Shown here: positions 33,293 to 44,998 of the stretch, in pieces
Layout of the letters: every line of letters begins with the position of its first letter
Numbering within the stretch: the stretch's first letter is position 1
DNA from: Cupriavidus pauculus
GTDB taxonomy: Bacteria; Pseudomonadota; Gammaproteobacteria; Burkholderiales; Burkholderiaceae
Reading direction: 5' to 3'
DNA length: 64,000 nucleotides
NCBI RefSeq assembly: GCF_008693385.1
Contig: NZ_CP044065.1
Coordinates: 496,001-560,000, forward strand
Program-made: the position numbers and the translations under genes
The notes under the pieces: generated by a model
Told to the model about the DNA's origin: nothing
Seen by the model: only the letters and a program-made list of their open reading frames with translations
The model's database searches: none

Positions 33293-34054
33293 ATGTCTTC
33301 TTACCTCGGATTCGGTGGTATCGGCCTGCATGTCATCGTGGCGATCTTCTTCGCCGTGCATGCCGTGCGTACCCACCAGAACATGTACTGGCTGCTGCTG
33401 CTGTTCATTTTCCCGGGCCTCGGCAGCATCGTGTATTGCTTCGCCATTTATCTGCCGAGCCTGCGCCAGACGCGCGGGGCCCGGGCGGCCGGCCGCGCCA
33501 TCCGGCAGATCGTCGATCCGAACCGTGCCGTGCGCGAGGCGCGCGACGCGTTCGATCGCGCCCCCACCGTCGATGCCCGTATGCGCCTGGGCGCCGCGCT
33601 GCTCGATGCCGGCAACCCGGCCGAGGCGCTCGAGCACTACCAGGCCGCCGCGAACGGGCCGTTCGCCGCCGATCCGGCGCTGCTGCTCGGCCTGGGCCGC
33701 GCCCAGTTCGCCACGGGCCAGCACGCGGCCGCGCGGCAGACGCTGGAGCGGCTGTTCGAGGTCAATCCGATCTCGCGCGAGCAGTCGGATCCGACACTGC
33801 TTTATGCGCGCACGCTCGCGGTGCTCGGTGCCGATGGCACCCGGGCTGCCTTCGAGCAGGCGCTGACGAGCGCCAGCGACGTGGCGGCACGTTGCCTGTT
33901 CGCAGACTGGCTGGCCAAACAGCCCGACGCAGCGGACCGGGAACGCGCTAAGGCGCTCTATACCGAGATCGTCCACGACGCGCGCCACTGGCCGCGTCAT
34001 GCCCGCGAGCACAATCGCGAATGGCTGCAGCGCGCGCAATCGGCGCTGGGCTGA
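33293..34054 (+). CDS. Membrane-anchored tetratricopeptide-repeat protein
   Basis: 253 residues. Two N-terminal membrane helices (about 9-27 and 31-52, with LLFIFPGLGSIVYCFAIYLP) resemble the PLDc_N membrane domain; the rest (about 85-245) is a TPR-like helical repeat region (DARMRLGAALLDAGNPAEALEHYQAA, PALLLGLGRAQFATGQHAAARQTLE). It probably anchors at the inner membrane with the repeats in the cytoplasm, as an assembly scaffold. The stop TGA abuts the next start ATG (TGAATG), so the two are translationally coupled. Confidence 0.8.
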   Translation: MSSYLGFGGIGLHVIVAIFFAVHAVRTHQNMYWLLLLFIFPGLGSIVYCFAIYLPSLRQTRGARAAGRAIRQIVDPNRAVREARDAFDRAPTVDARMRLGAALLDAGNPAEALEHYQAAANGPFAADPALLLGLGRAQFATGQHAAARQTLERLFEVNPISREQSDPTLLYARTLAVLGADGTRAAFEQALTSASDVAARCLFADWLAKQPDAADRERAKALYTEIVHDARHWPRHAREHNREWLQRAQSALG

Positions 34055-34987
34055 ATGATTTCACGCGCCGTTGGCGCATTCCTCCGCAATATGACGCTTC
34101 TGAAACGCAAATCGATCGAGGCGGTGGCCTCCCGCCGTCCCGCCCGGGGCACCCGCTCCAGCGAGGGTACGCGCGAACCGCGCGCCGCGCGCCACGACTT
34201 CGGCGACGAATCCCGCATGACGCCGCGCTTCGCGCCGGTGACGTTCTCCGAGATGGACGGCGTGCGCTATCTCCATTTCGGTACCGAGTGGGTGCAGGGT
34301 GCGATGCGCCTGCGCAAGCCCGATGCCATCGAGCTCGAATATGCGCAGCAGATGATGGCGTGGCTGCTGTTCCAGTCGCCGTCCGCCGACGGCTTCCATG
34401 TGGCGCAGCTCGGGCTTGGCGCCGCGGCGCTGACCAAGTTCTGCCATCGCTATTTCGCGCGCGCGAAGGTGACGGCCGTCGAACTCAATCCCGCGGTGAT
34501 CATCGCGGGACGCAGCATGTTCGGCCTGCGCGAGGACGATGCGCGTCTGACCGTGCGCGAGCAGGACGCGTGGGACTTCGTGATGGATCGCGCGAACATC
34601 GCGAGCATCGACGCGCTGCAGGTGGACCTGTACGATGCCACCGCGCGCGGCCCCGTGCTCGACACCACCGCGTTCTACAACGCATGCCGGCGCGTGCTGA
34701 AGGCGCCGGGCGTGATGACGATCAACCTGTTCGGCGACCACGAGAGTTTTCCGAAGAACATCGTGCGCATCTGCGAAGCCTTCGACAATCGCGTGCTCGT
34801 GTTTCCGGAAGTCCACGACGGCAACATCATCGCGATGGCTTTCAACGGCCCGCGCATCGACGTGTCGTGGGACACGATCGAGGCACGGGCCGAGGTCGTC
34901 GAGGCGACGACCAGATTGCCCGCGAAGGATTGGGTGAAGAAGCTGCGCGCGGCGAATGCGCGGCAGGAAGCACGGCTCGTGATCTGA
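34055..34987 (+). CDS. Spermidine-synthase-like methyltransferase-fold protein
   Basis: 310 residues. The N-terminus (1-55) is basic and low-complexity. Then comes a Rossmann fold: FHVAQLGLGAAALTKFCHRYF (nucleotide loop), VTAVELNPAVIIAGRSMFGL (acidic strand-end residue) and IDALQVDLYDATARGPVLDTTAFYNACRRVLKAPG. This matches the spermine/spermidine synthase (SpeE-like) superfamily, but the usual aspartate pair around GGGDG is absent (LGLGAAALT), so polyamine synthesis is doubtful. It is co-transcribed with the TPR membrane protein. Confidence 0.75.
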   Translation: MISRAVGAFLRNMTLLKRKSIEAVASRRPARGTRSSEGTREPRAARHDFGDESRMTPRFAPVTFSEMDGVRYLHFGTEWVQGAMRLRKPDAIELEYAQQMMAWLLFQSPSADGFHVAQLGLGAAALTKFCHRYFARAKVTAVELNPAVIIAGRSMFGLREDDARLTVREQDAWDFVMDRANIASIDALQVDLYDATARGPVLDTTAFYNACRRVLKAPGVMTINLFGDHESFPKNIVRICEAFDNRVLVFPEVHDGNIIAMAFNGPRIDVSWDTIEARAEVVEATTRLPAKDWVKKLRAANARQEARLVI

Positions 34988-34994
34988 CGGAAAG

Positions 34995-35013
34995 GGTGCC
35001 CCGCGCGGGCACC
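34995..35013 (+). terminator. Weak hairpin after the spermidine-synthase-like gene
   Basis: GGTGCCC (34995-35001) pairs with GGGCACC (35007-35013) with a 5-nt loop. It is followed by TT only. It lies between two convergent genes and may serve both. Confidence 0.4.
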
Positions 35014-35020
35014 TTCGCCA

Positions 35021-36616
35021 TTACTCCTTGTGGAAGAACTGCGCGAGCGACCACTCGTCCGTGCGGGCCTCGTAGCGAACGCCCTTGCGCATCGCCCACA
35101 TCGCCAGCTGGCTATGCGAGGGAATGATCGCGTGGTCGTCGAGCGCGAACCTTGCCGCCGCGCGCGCGTTCTCTTCGCGCGCCTTGTCGCTGCTGACCGT
35201 CGTCAGCGAGGTCTCGATAAGCTTGTCCAGCTGCGGATTGCTGTACTTGCCCCAGTTCCACGTGCCGTAGCCCGTCTGCGGATTCGGCGTGCCGGTAATC
35301 GAGCGCAATGCCACGTCCGCGGCCGCCGAGCCCCATCCCAGCATCTGGAACGAGAACTCGCCCTGACGCGCGCGCGTGAAGTACGCGGCCACGGGCATCG
35401 TTTCCACCTTGGTCTGAATGCCGATACGCGTCAGCATCGCGGCCGTGGCCTGCGCCACCGCGTTGTCGTTCAGATAGCGGTTGTTGGTCGCATGCAGCGT
35501 CAGCCCGAAGCCATTCGGATACCCGGCGGCGGCCAGCAGCTTTTTCGCGCCTTCGGGATCGTAGGCATCGGGTTTGGTCCCCGGATGCCCGAAGATCTGC
35601 GGCGACACGATCGACGAGGCCGGCACCGCGAGCCCTTCCATGATGCGGCTGACGATTGCATCGCGATTGAGCGCCTTGCTGATGGCGGCCCGCACACGCG
35701 CATCCTTGAACGGATTCTTGCCCAGTGGCTTGCCGGCCTTGTCGGTGACGAACGGCGGATTGTCGCGCGACTGGTCCATCTGCCAGAAGATCGTGCGCCA
35801 CGATACCTGCTGCTCGATGCGGAACTTGGTGTTCTGCTTGAAGCGCGCGACGTCTGCCGCCGGCACGGATTCGATCACGTCCACATCGCCAGAGAGCAGG
35901 GCGGCCGTGCGCGCGCCGTTGTCGGTCAGGATGCGGAACGTCACGCGGTCCCAGTCGACCTTCGGTCCCCAGTAATCGGGATTACGCTGCATCACGATTT
36001 CCTGCCCGCGCGCAAAGCGCACGAATTTGAACGGCCCCGTGCCGATCATCAGCTTGCCCGAGTCGAAGTCCGCCTGCGTGAGCGTGGCGGCCACCGCCTT
36101 CGGCATGATCGGCACGCTGTTCAGGTCGTTGGCGAGGTTCGCGTAGTTCTGCACGTTCATCGTCAGCCGGACCGTGAGCGCGTCGGGCGTGTCGATGCTC
36201 TTGATGGGCTTGGTGTAGCTCGTGAACGTGCCGGGGCTGTTCACGAGTTTCTCGGGGCGCTCGAGCGAGGCCTTCACGTCGGCGCTCGTGAACGGCGAGC
36301 CGTCATGCCATTTGACGTTCGGCCGCAGCTTGATCTCCCACGTGGTGGGATTGACGGGCTTCCACGACAGCGCGAGGCCGGGGATATAGCGTGCGTTCTT
36401 GTCCATGAACACGAGCGACTCGAACACATGCAGCGCGATGGCATTGTTCGGGCCCGCGTTGTTCCATTGCGGATCCATCGATGTGACGTCGGCGGCGAGG
36501 CCCACGCGCAGGTCTTCGGCCAGGGCCGCATGGCCCGGGACCAGCAGGGCCGTGCCGAGCGCGAGTGCCGCGGCGGCGCGTGCGAACCATTGGCCAACTT
36601 GGTGATAGATCTTCAT
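35021..36616 (-). CDS. Extracellular solute-binding protein family 5 (peptide/opine/nickel type)
   Basis: 531 residues from the ATG at 36616 (GAGGAG upstream). The signal peptide ends about residue 33 (ALLVPGHAALA). The mature SBP_bac_5 fold shows LRVGLAADVTSMDPQWNN, WEIKLRPNVKWHDGSPFTSADV and YNRYLNDN-like ligand segments. It binds a peptide-like or other ligand in the periplasm for an ABC importer. No permease or ATPase gene is adjacent, so it is an orphan receptor. The ligand is unknown. Confidence 0.88.
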   Translation of the reverse strand: MKIYHQVGQWFARAAAALALGTALLVPGHAALAEDLRVGLAADVTSMDPQWNNAGPNNAIALHVFESLVFMDKNARYIPGLALSWKPVNPTTWEIKLRPNVKWHDGSPFTSADVKASLERPEKLVNSPGTFTSYTKPIKSIDTPDALTVRLTMNVQNYANLANDLNSVPIMPKAVAATLTQADFDSGKLMIGTGPFKFVRFARGQEIVMQRNPDYWGPKVDWDRVTFRILTDNGARTAALLSGDVDVIESVPAADVARFKQNTKFRIEQQVSWRTIFWQMDQSRDNPPFVTDKAGKPLGKNPFKDARVRAAISKALNRDAIVSRIMEGLAVPASSIVSPQIFGHPGTKPDAYDPEGAKKLLAAAGYPNGFGLTLHATNNRYLNDNAVAQATAAMLTRIGIQTKVETMPVAAYFTRARQGEFSFQMLGWGSAAADVALRSITGTPNPQTGYGTWNWGKYSNPQLDKLIETSLTTVSSDKAREENARAAARFALDDHAIIPSHSQLAMWAMRKGVRYEARTDEWSLAQFFHKE

Positions 36617-36726
36617 CGGAAGCTCCTCTGCGGTCGTCAACTCGGCATTGTGCCGCCAAACTTACATCGACGCGAGCGCGCCGGCCAGTTACGAATGCCC
36701 GCCGGTTGCCAGTAAAATCGGCGCCC

Positions 36727-37434
36727 ATGTTCGCCAATTCCCGCACCATCGCCTCCGCGCAGACCGATATCCACGATCATCTGGCCGCGCGCGTGGCCCG
36801 CCACCTCGCCGAGCCGTTCCGCAAGCCCATCGGCGACGCCAGCCGTCACGCCATGGACGAGGCGCTGTCCGCATGGCGCCGCGCGGGCGGTGGGGGAGGG
36901 GATAGGCCGCTGATCCTCGATGCCGGATGTGGCGTCGGCGAGAGCACGCTGCGCCTCGCGCGCGCCTATCCTGACCACTTCGTGATCGGCGTCGATCAAT
37001 CCGAAAAACGGCTGACCGCGGGCAAGGACTGGTGGGAAGGGGAGATGCCCGGCAATTACCACTGGGCGCGCGCGGACCTCGTCGATGTCTGGCGCATGCT
37101 CGTGGCGGATGGGGTGCCGGTGGCGCGCCATTACGTGCTGTACCCGAACCCGTGGCCGAAGATTGGGCATCTGGGGCGGCGCTGGCAGGGCCACGCGGTG
37201 TTTCCCGCGCTGGCGGCGCTGGGCGATTATCTCGAATGCCGCAGCAACTGGAAGATCTATATCGACGAGTTCGCGGCCGCGCTGGAGATGGTGGGCCGCC
37301 CGGCAGTCACGGAACCGTGGCTGCCCGCCGTCCCGATGACGCCGTTCGAGCGCAAGTACGGCGCATCGGGCCACGATCTGTGGCGCTGCGTGAGCAGCCC
37401 AACGAAGGTCCCAACGAGCGGCTCAGTGAAATAA
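36727..37434 (+). CDS. TrmB-family tRNA (guanine-N7)-methyltransferase
   Basis: 235 residues. The SAM-binding motif is LILDAGCGVGESTLRLARAYP (about residues 60-80) followed by VIGVDQSEKR. The diagnostic TrmB loop is YVLYPNPWPKIGHLGRRWQG (canonically PDPWPKxRHxKRR). It would methylate G46 of tRNAs. The changed loop (PNPWPK) and the short N-terminus suggest a diverged paralogue rather than the housekeeping trmB. It overlaps the convergent DUF2863 gene by 12 bp. Confidence 0.78.
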   Translation: MFANSRTIASAQTDIHDHLAARVARHLAEPFRKPIGDASRHAMDEALSAWRRAGGGGGDRPLILDAGCGVGESTLRLARAYPDHFVIGVDQSEKRLTAGKDWWEGEMPGNYHWARADLVDVWRMLVADGVPVARHYVLYPNPWPKIGHLGRRWQGHAVFPALAALGDYLECRSNWKIYIDEFAAALEMVGRPAVTEPWLPAVPMTPFERKYGASGHDLWRCVSSPTKVPTSGSVK

Positions 37435-38625
37435 CGGCTGCTGCGTCGGCGCGTCTTCGGGCAGTTCCGCATGCACGATCTCGCCGGTGCGATCGGCGTA
37501 GAGCGGCGTGCCGCAGTCCTCGCAGTACTCGGGATCGAACAGCGCGGCGTGGCGGAAGATGTCTTCCACGCCGACGTTACGCAGTTCCTCGCAGATCTGC
37601 TCGAGCGGATTGCCCTTTTCCTCGGCATCCACCTCGCCCGCCTCGCGGCCATACACGGGCCAGACGATGCCGTAGATCACGTCCTTTTCGCCGCGGATCG
37701 TGAAGCCCACGCGGTATTCCTCGACCACTTCCTCGCCGAACGACGCGACCACGGCGGCCAGCTGACCGGCCGGCATATCGAGCGTGCCGCTCAGGTAGTT
37801 GACGGCCGCGCGCACGGTCAGCGGACGAATGCTCTTGTCGGACTCGCGGCAGGACAGGAAGAACGCGTCCGGCAGCAGAAGCTCGAATTCGCAGCCCGGC
37901 AGCATCATCGCCACCGACGGTTGCACCTGCGTGCGCCATTGTTCGAGGCAGACCGAACGCTCGGCGTGGTGCTCCTTGGCGTCTTCCTGCCAGCGGAACA
38001 GCGCGCCTTCGTGCGGGGCGACGACCACGGCCAGCAGATAGCGCGGATCGGCGAGAATCGGGGCGGTTTCCGGCAGGTCGCGCAGATCGACCTTGGGCAC
38101 GGCGCCCGCCAGCGCGGCGGCGGCCAGCTTGTGGGTCAGTGCGAAGGTATCGCTATGCGTGCGCGGCAGCTGGTCGATGCTGTACAGGTAAGGCGACAGC
38201 GCGACCTTGGTGCCGTTGGCCAGCACGTGGGCCTGCAGATGCACGGACAGCGTCTGGGCCACGTCGCCCTTGAGCGCGCCCGACGGAATCGCATAACGCG
38301 TATGGGCCAGGATCGGCGCGGCGATCAGCAGCGCGTCGTAGCGCACGCCGTCCACCTCGATCGTCGCGGACTCCGCGAGCGTCTCGGCCTGTTCCGCGAG
38401 CACGTCGGAGGCGTCGGCATTGTGCTTGAACAGGTGTTCGAGCGCCGCGTCGAGCGCGGTCTGGCTGCCATTTTTCAACAGACGCCCGAGGCGCTGAGAG
38501 AGACGGCGCTCCCAATAGCCGTCCTCCATGCGGCTGCCCGAGGCGTCGAGCGCCAGTGCATCGGCCACGAGCCGTTCGGCGTCGGGCGAGAGTCGGGGGG
38601 AAGCCTTGGGACGAAAACCTGCCAT
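37423..38625 (-). CDS. DUF2863 family protein
   Basis: 400 residues from the ATG at 38625, chosen because the family-like start is AGFRPKASPRLSPDAERLV. It is soluble and acidic. The long alpha/beta body (about 25-380) has no recognised catalytic motif. The extreme C-terminus contains a CxxC (EYCEDCGTPLY), perhaps half of a zinc site. I associate this family with Burkholderiales; its role is unknown. It converges on and overlaps the TrmB-like gene. Confidence 0.75.
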   Translation of the reverse strand: MAGFRPKASPRLSPDAERLVADALALDASGSRMEDGYWERRLSQRLGRLLKNGSQTALDAALEHLFKHNADASDVLAEQAETLAESATIEVDGVRYDALLIAAPILAHTRYAIPSGALKGDVAQTLSVHLQAHVLANGTKVALSPYLYSIDQLPRTHSDTFALTHKLAAAALAGAVPKVDLRDLPETAPILADPRYLLAVVVAPHEGALFRWQEDAKEHHAERSVCLEQWRTQVQPSVAMMLPGCEFELLLPDAFFLSCRESDKSIRPLTVRAAVNYLSGTLDMPAGQLAAVVASFGEEVVEEYRVGFTIRGEKDVIYGIVWPVYGREAGEVDAEEKGNPLEQICEELRNVGVEDIFRHAALFDPEYCEDCGTPLYADRTGEIVHAELPEDAPTQQPLFH

Positions 38626-38749
38626 AGATAGAAACCGTCTGTTTTGCGTAAAACGGTATTCTACTCGCTGCGTTGGCAAAAGAAGGCCCCAGTCGGGCCT
38701 CTCGTGTATCCGCGAGTGCGGGGATGCCGCACGATGGCAGCCAGCGCGG

Positions 38750-38884
38750 TTATTTCTGCGTGGCGGGGGCGTGGGTTTCGGTGCCGTGCTGCTCGCCGGC
38801 GATGGACACGTCGTCTCCGCCCTTGGTGAGCAGATAGAGGGCGGCGCCCGCGACGACCACGAATGCGATCACAATCTTGACCAT
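38750..38884 (-). CDS. 44-residue single-pass membrane microprotein
   Basis: A short ORF with a strong AGGAGA site 4-9 nt before the ATG at 38884. The protein begins VKIVIAFVVVAGAALYLLTK (one membrane helix, residues 2-20), then a hydrophilic tail (GGDDVSIAGEQHGTETHAP, ending ATQK). A clean ribosome binding site, a normal stop and the amphipathic layout argue that it is real. It lies alone between acnA and DUF2863, 125 bp from the latter. Function unknown. Confidence 0.65.
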   Translation of the reverse strand: MVKIVIAFVVVAGAALYLLTKGGDDVSIAGEQHGTETHAPATQK

Positions 38885-39006
38885 GCTGTCTCCTGGCTAA
38901 TCGTTATATTGTCAGGAGGCAGTCTGGCAGTGCCGGCTTGCGTGGAACTTACGGGGCGGATCGGGGAAATCCCTTAAGAAAATCCCCGATCCGTGGCCGC
39001 CGTGGC

Positions 39007-39031
39007 CGATCAGCGGTCGATCAGCGGTCGA

Positions 39032-39034
<3 letters not shown>
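39007..39034. repeat. 11-bp tandem repeat (CGATCAGCGGT) at the acnA stop codon
   Basis: Two full copies (39007-39017 and 39018-39028) and a 6-nt third copy end with TCA, the minus-strand acnA stop (39032-39034). Read on the coding strand the unit is TGATCGACCGC, so the stop TGA is duplicated in each copy. The core TGATCGACCG is shared with the repeat at 20864. Confidence 0.85.
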
Positions 39035-41737
<2,703 letters not shown>

Positions 41738-41885
41738 TACCTGGCTCCAATGAAGGAATGACGCGGTGCTACGGCTTCTTGTTCTTGAGAGACCCCGGCG
41801 CGCGCCCGAGGTTCGTCACGGGGTGCGCGCCGTCACAGCAAACACTTATTGTGCGCGAGGCGAAGAAACTCTGCCACGCTGCAGG

Positions 41886-41910
41886 CCATCGTGATCGTCA
41901 ATCACGATGG
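41886..41910. terminator. Perfect 10-bp hairpin between acnA and the MliC-like gene
   Basis: CCATCGTGAT (41886-41895) pairs exactly with ATCACGATGG (41901-41910) around CGTCA. It is 26 bp past the MliC-like stop on the minus strand. Without a T-run it may stop transcription weakly. Confidence 0.45.
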
Positions 41911-41936
41911 CGAGACGCTACGGTAATGGCGTTTCT

Positions 41937-42506
41937 TTACTGCTTCGGGGCAACCAGGGCCGCAGGCTGTGCCTGGGCGGCCGGTTGCTGCTGCTGGGCA
42001 TCGGCCTGCGGTGCGGCCGGGGCGGCCAGCAGCGGCGTGGCCACCGGCGCGCGCAGCGCGCCGGCGACGGTCGGCGCGGAGCCGCCAGCCTGCATGTCGG
42101 CGTTCTGGCACTCGTCGGCCAGGCGCTGGCCCAGGTTCTTGTTGAACAGCATGGCCTTGCTCGGGATCACCACCAGGTCGAGGCCGCTGCGGGCATCGTA
42201 GTAGCGGTCCGCACCGGTCACGGTGGCCTGGCGCGGCAGGCGGTATTCCTTGGCCTCCCAGTTGACGACGATCACTTCGTCACGGCGCATGTCGCCGGCG
42301 ATGTAGATCGCATGGCCCAGTTCGCATTGCCACTTCTCGCCGTTCGGCGTGACGGGCACTTCGGCGACCGGCGTGGCCTTCTTGGAGGACTTCTTGGCGG
42401 GCGCTTTTTTGGTCGCGGCCGGCTTCTTGGCGGGTTCCTGGGCCAGCGCTGCACCGGCGGTCAGGGTCATGGCGCCAATGCAGGCTGCGAGCACGAGGTG
42501 TTTCAT
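41937..42506 (-). CDS. Exported MliC-like (lysozyme-inhibitor-type) protein
   Basis: 189 residues from the ATG at 42506 (AAGGAA upstream). A signal peptide (about 1-23, ending AGAALAQ) is followed by a lysine/alanine-rich linker (about 24-50), then a domain with WQCELGHAIYIAG, VVNWEAKEYRLPR, GADRYYDARSGLDLVVIPSKAML and ADEC, which resembles the MliC/PliC fold with its two cysteines. A Q/A-rich tail ends the protein. It would bind C-type lysozyme in the periplasm. The assignment is from pattern only. Confidence 0.5.
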   Translation of the reverse strand: MKHLVLAACIGAMTLTAGAALAQEPAKKPAATKKAPAKKSSKKATPVAEVPVTPNGEKWQCELGHAIYIAGDMRRDEVIVVNWEAKEYRLPRQATVTGADRYYDARSGLDLVVIPSKAMLFNKNLGQRLADECQNADMQAGGSAPTVAGALRAPVATPLLAAPAAPQADAQQQQPAAQAQPAALVAPKQ

Positions 42507-42698
42507 TGCTGGTTCCTTTTCGGATATCAAAATAGTAGACCGCGGTATCGATGGGGTGCGGCAAGGGGGGGGGCAGTCATAGTTCGCCGCTATTCTCTAC
42601 GATTTGCAAAGCCCGGCGTAGTACATCATGGGTTGGTTACACAATTGCACGGATTCGGATCACATCGTTGTTTCCATGTGCGCGACAACGGTGCCGGA

Positions 42699-43679
42699 TC
42701 ACGCGAAAAACAGCTCGGCGGCCGGCGGCGGCAGGGCCGTGCCCGTGGCCTGTGCGCGCTGCAGCAGAGACCAGTAATAGCGGTAGCTCGCGCGGTCGTG
42801 CAACTGCCCGTCATGGCGGATGGGCCCCCAGTTGTTCCGGTGCGCCGCGAGCAGGATCTCGCTGGCCGCGCCGATTTCCGCGTCGCTGGGCCGGAAGGCC
42901 GCCACGATCGGCGCGATCTGGCCCGGATGGATGCTCCATTTGCGCAGGTAGCCGAATTCGGTACGCGCGCGCAGCGCATCGTCGCCCGCGCGCTGCGGCA
43001 TCTGGACGTCGGTGCTCACGTTGTGCGAGGGCACCTTGCCATGCCGGTGGCAGGCCGCCGAGATCTCCAGCATCGCGCGCCGGATCAGCGGCTGCTCGAA
43101 TTGTTGCGGCGAGCGCATCGCCTCCCCGGGGATTGCCCCATGATGCGCAGAAACAAAATCCATGAGGCCGAACGATAGACACTCCACCTGCACCAGCGCG
43201 GCGATGTCGAACGCCTGCTCGAGGGCGGCATGCGTCTCGATCAGGACATGGATCGGGATATGGCGCGCGATGCCGGCCATGCGCGCGGCATGGTTGACGT
43301 GATCCGTCACGCGGGCCACCTCCACCACGTCCGTGACCTTCGGCACCACGACGTAGGCCAGCCGGGCGCCGGCGGCGGTGACGAGGATGTCGATGTCCTC
43401 GCGCCACGCGGGGTGGGCCGGGTCGTGAATGCGCACGCCCACGCGGTTGAACGCGTTCTCGCGGCTGTTGATCAGCTGCGCGCAAAGCGCGGCGTGTTCG
43501 CGTTCCTGGCCGACGGCGGCGCCGTCCTCGCAGTCGAACGTGATGTCGAACACGGGGCCAAGCTCTTGTTGCAGGCCCAGCGACTTGCGCATGAGCTTCT
43601 CGGTGCCGGCATAGTGGTCACAGACCGGTAGCTGGACCGGAATCGCTTCGCCCTGGAACAAGACCTCGGATGGATGCAC
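42699..43679 (-). CDS. HpcH/HpaI aldolase/citrate lyase (CitE-like) family protein
   Basis: 326 residues, typical of the CitE/malyl-CoA-lyase-like TIM barrel. Motifs FDITFDCEDGAAVGQE (acidic metal ligands) and HVLIETHAALE (metal glutamate). It should cleave or condense malyl- or citramalyl-CoA-like substrates, or act on another oxoacid thioester. It sits between the acnA side and mdh in the TCA island, but no CitF or CitD partner is present, so classic citrate lyase is unlikely. The exact substrate is unknown. Confidence 0.85.
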   Translation of the reverse strand: MHPSEVLFQGEAIPVQLPVCDHYAGTEKLMRKSLGLQQELGPVFDITFDCEDGAAVGQEREHAALCAQLINSRENAFNRVGVRIHDPAHPAWREDIDILVTAAGARLAYVVVPKVTDVVEVARVTDHVNHAARMAGIARHIPIHVLIETHAALEQAFDIAALVQVECLSFGLMDFVSAHHGAIPGEAMRSPQQFEQPLIRRAMLEISAACHRHGKVPSHNVSTDVQMPQRAGDDALRARTEFGYLRKWSIHPGQIAPIVAAFRPSDAEIGAASEILLAAHRNNWGPIRHDGQLHDRASYRYYWSLLQRAQATGTALPPPAAELFFA

Positions 43680-43714
43680 GTTGATCGAGAAGTAGAGAGT
43701 TAAGACAGGCCGAA

Positions 43715-43773
43715 TAAAAAAACCGGGGCCCGCGCCGATTCACGAAAATCCTGAATCGATGCAAGGCCCCGGT
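43715..43773 (-). terminator. Rho-independent terminator of mdh
   Basis: On the minus strand, ACCGGGGCC and GGCCCCGGT (43765-43773 with 43722-43730) form a perfect stem followed by seven T (43716-43722). A smaller stem CGATTC/GAATCG lies in its loop. It lies 24 bp past the mdh stop. Confidence 0.92.
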
Positions 43774-43796
43774 CTGTCATCGGAGGCGACTGGCGA

Positions 43797-44780
43797 TCAG
43801 CCCAGCAGGTGCTGCACGCCGGCACGCTCTTCTTCGAGTTCCTTGAGCGTGATATTGATCTTTTCCTGGCTGTAGGCGTCGACTTCGAGGCCCTTCACCA
43901 CTTCGTACTTGCCGTTGACCGTGGTCACCGGGAAGCCGAACATCGTGTCTTGCGGAATACCGTAGTCGCCGTTCGACGGGATGCCCATGGTCACCCACTT
44001 GCCGTTCGAACCCAGCACCCAGTCGCGCACGTGGTCGATGGCGGCGTTGGCGGCCGAAGCAGCCGACGACAGGCCACGGGCCTCGATGATCGCGGCGCCG
44101 CGCTTGCCGACGGTCGGCAGGAACACGTCGTTGTTCCAGGCGTGGTCGTTGATCAGCTCCTTGACGTTCTTGCCGTCAACGGTCGCGTAGCGGTAGTCGG
44201 CGTACATGGTCGGGCTGTGGTTGCCCCACACGAACAGCTTCTCGATGGCCGACACCGGCTTGCCGGTCTTGGCGGCGATCTGCGACAGCGCGCGGTTGTG
44301 GTCCAGGCGCAGCATGGCGGTGAAGTTCTCGCGCTTCAGGTTCGGCGCGGACTTCATGGCGATGTAGGCGTTGGTGTTGGCCGGGTTGCCGACCACCAGC
44401 ACCTTGACGTCGCGGCTGGCCACTTCGTCCAGGGCCTTGCCCTGCACGGTGAAGATCTGGGCGTTGGCTTCGAGCAGGTCCTTGCGTTCCATGCCCTTGC
44501 TGCGGGGACGCGCGCCCACCAGCAGTGCCACGTCGGCGTCCTTGAACGCAACCTTGGGGTCGTCGGTGATCACGACGCCGGCCAGCAGCGGGAACGCGCA
44601 GTCTTCCAGCTCCATCACGACGCCCTTGACGGCGGCTTGGGCTTGCGGGAGGTCCAGCAGTTGGAGGATGACCGGCTGGTCTTTGCCGAGCATGTCGCCA
44701 TTGGCGATGCGGAACAGCAGGGAATAGCCGATCTGGCCAGCGGCGCCGGTCACTGCGACGCGCATTGGGGCTTTAGCCAT
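43797..44780 (-). CDS. mdh: Malate dehydrogenase
   Basis: 327 residues from the ATG at 44780 (alternative GTG upstream rejected). Motifs: [19 protein letters not shown] (NAD site), [28 protein letters not shown], and the active-site histidine in WGNHSPTM. It oxidises malate to oxaloacetate with NAD+. It is divergent from the GntR regulator gene across a 218-bp region carrying a perfect palindrome, and ends at a strong terminator. Confidence 0.97.
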   Translation of the reverse strand: MAKAPMRVAVTGAAGQIGYSLLFRIANGDMLGKDQPVILQLLDLPQAQAAVKGVVMELEDCAFPLLAGVVITDDPKVAFKDADVALLVGARPRSKGMERKDLLEANAQIFTVQGKALDEVASRDVKVLVVGNPANTNAYIAMKSAPNLKRENFTAMLRLDHNRALSQIAAKTGKPVSAIEKLFVWGNHSPTMYADYRYATVDGKNVKELINDHAWNNDVFLPTVGKRGAAIIEARGLSSAASAANAAIDHVRDWVLGSNGKWVTMGIPSNGDYGIPQDTMFGFPVTTVNGKYEVVKGLEVDAYSQEKINITLKELEEERAGVQHLLG

Positions 44781-44924
44781 GGGAAAGTCTCCAAACGATG
44801 AAAAGGGGTGTGTCGCCACGGGGGCAGGGCGGCCATCCGCCGACAAGCCGTAAGTCTACTACTGCTATGTGGCGGCGCGGGGCTGCGGGAGTGTAGGTCC
44901 GGGCGGCGGACCCTGTCAAATAAG

Positions 44925-44949
44925 ATGTCTTATATAAGACATAAGACAT
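44925..44949. promoter_or_regulatory. 18-bp palindromic operator candidate plus third half-site between mdh and gntR
   Basis: ATGTCTTATATAAGACAT (44925-44942) is perfectly palindromic, and a third half-site ATAAGACAT follows (44941-44949). The surroundings are AT-rich against a GC-rich background. It lies 50 bp before the gntR start and 145 bp from mdh, so the GntR protein is the likely binder. Confidence 0.75.
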
Positions 44950-44998
44950 TTCATAGTTCGCTGGACGCGTTTCTCGCTTTTGTGGTGAAATCCGGGCT

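Noticed and set aside
41886..41910. Riboswitch upstream of acnA
   Set aside because: A simple hairpin only; it is far from the acnA start and better placed as the end of the MliC-like gene.
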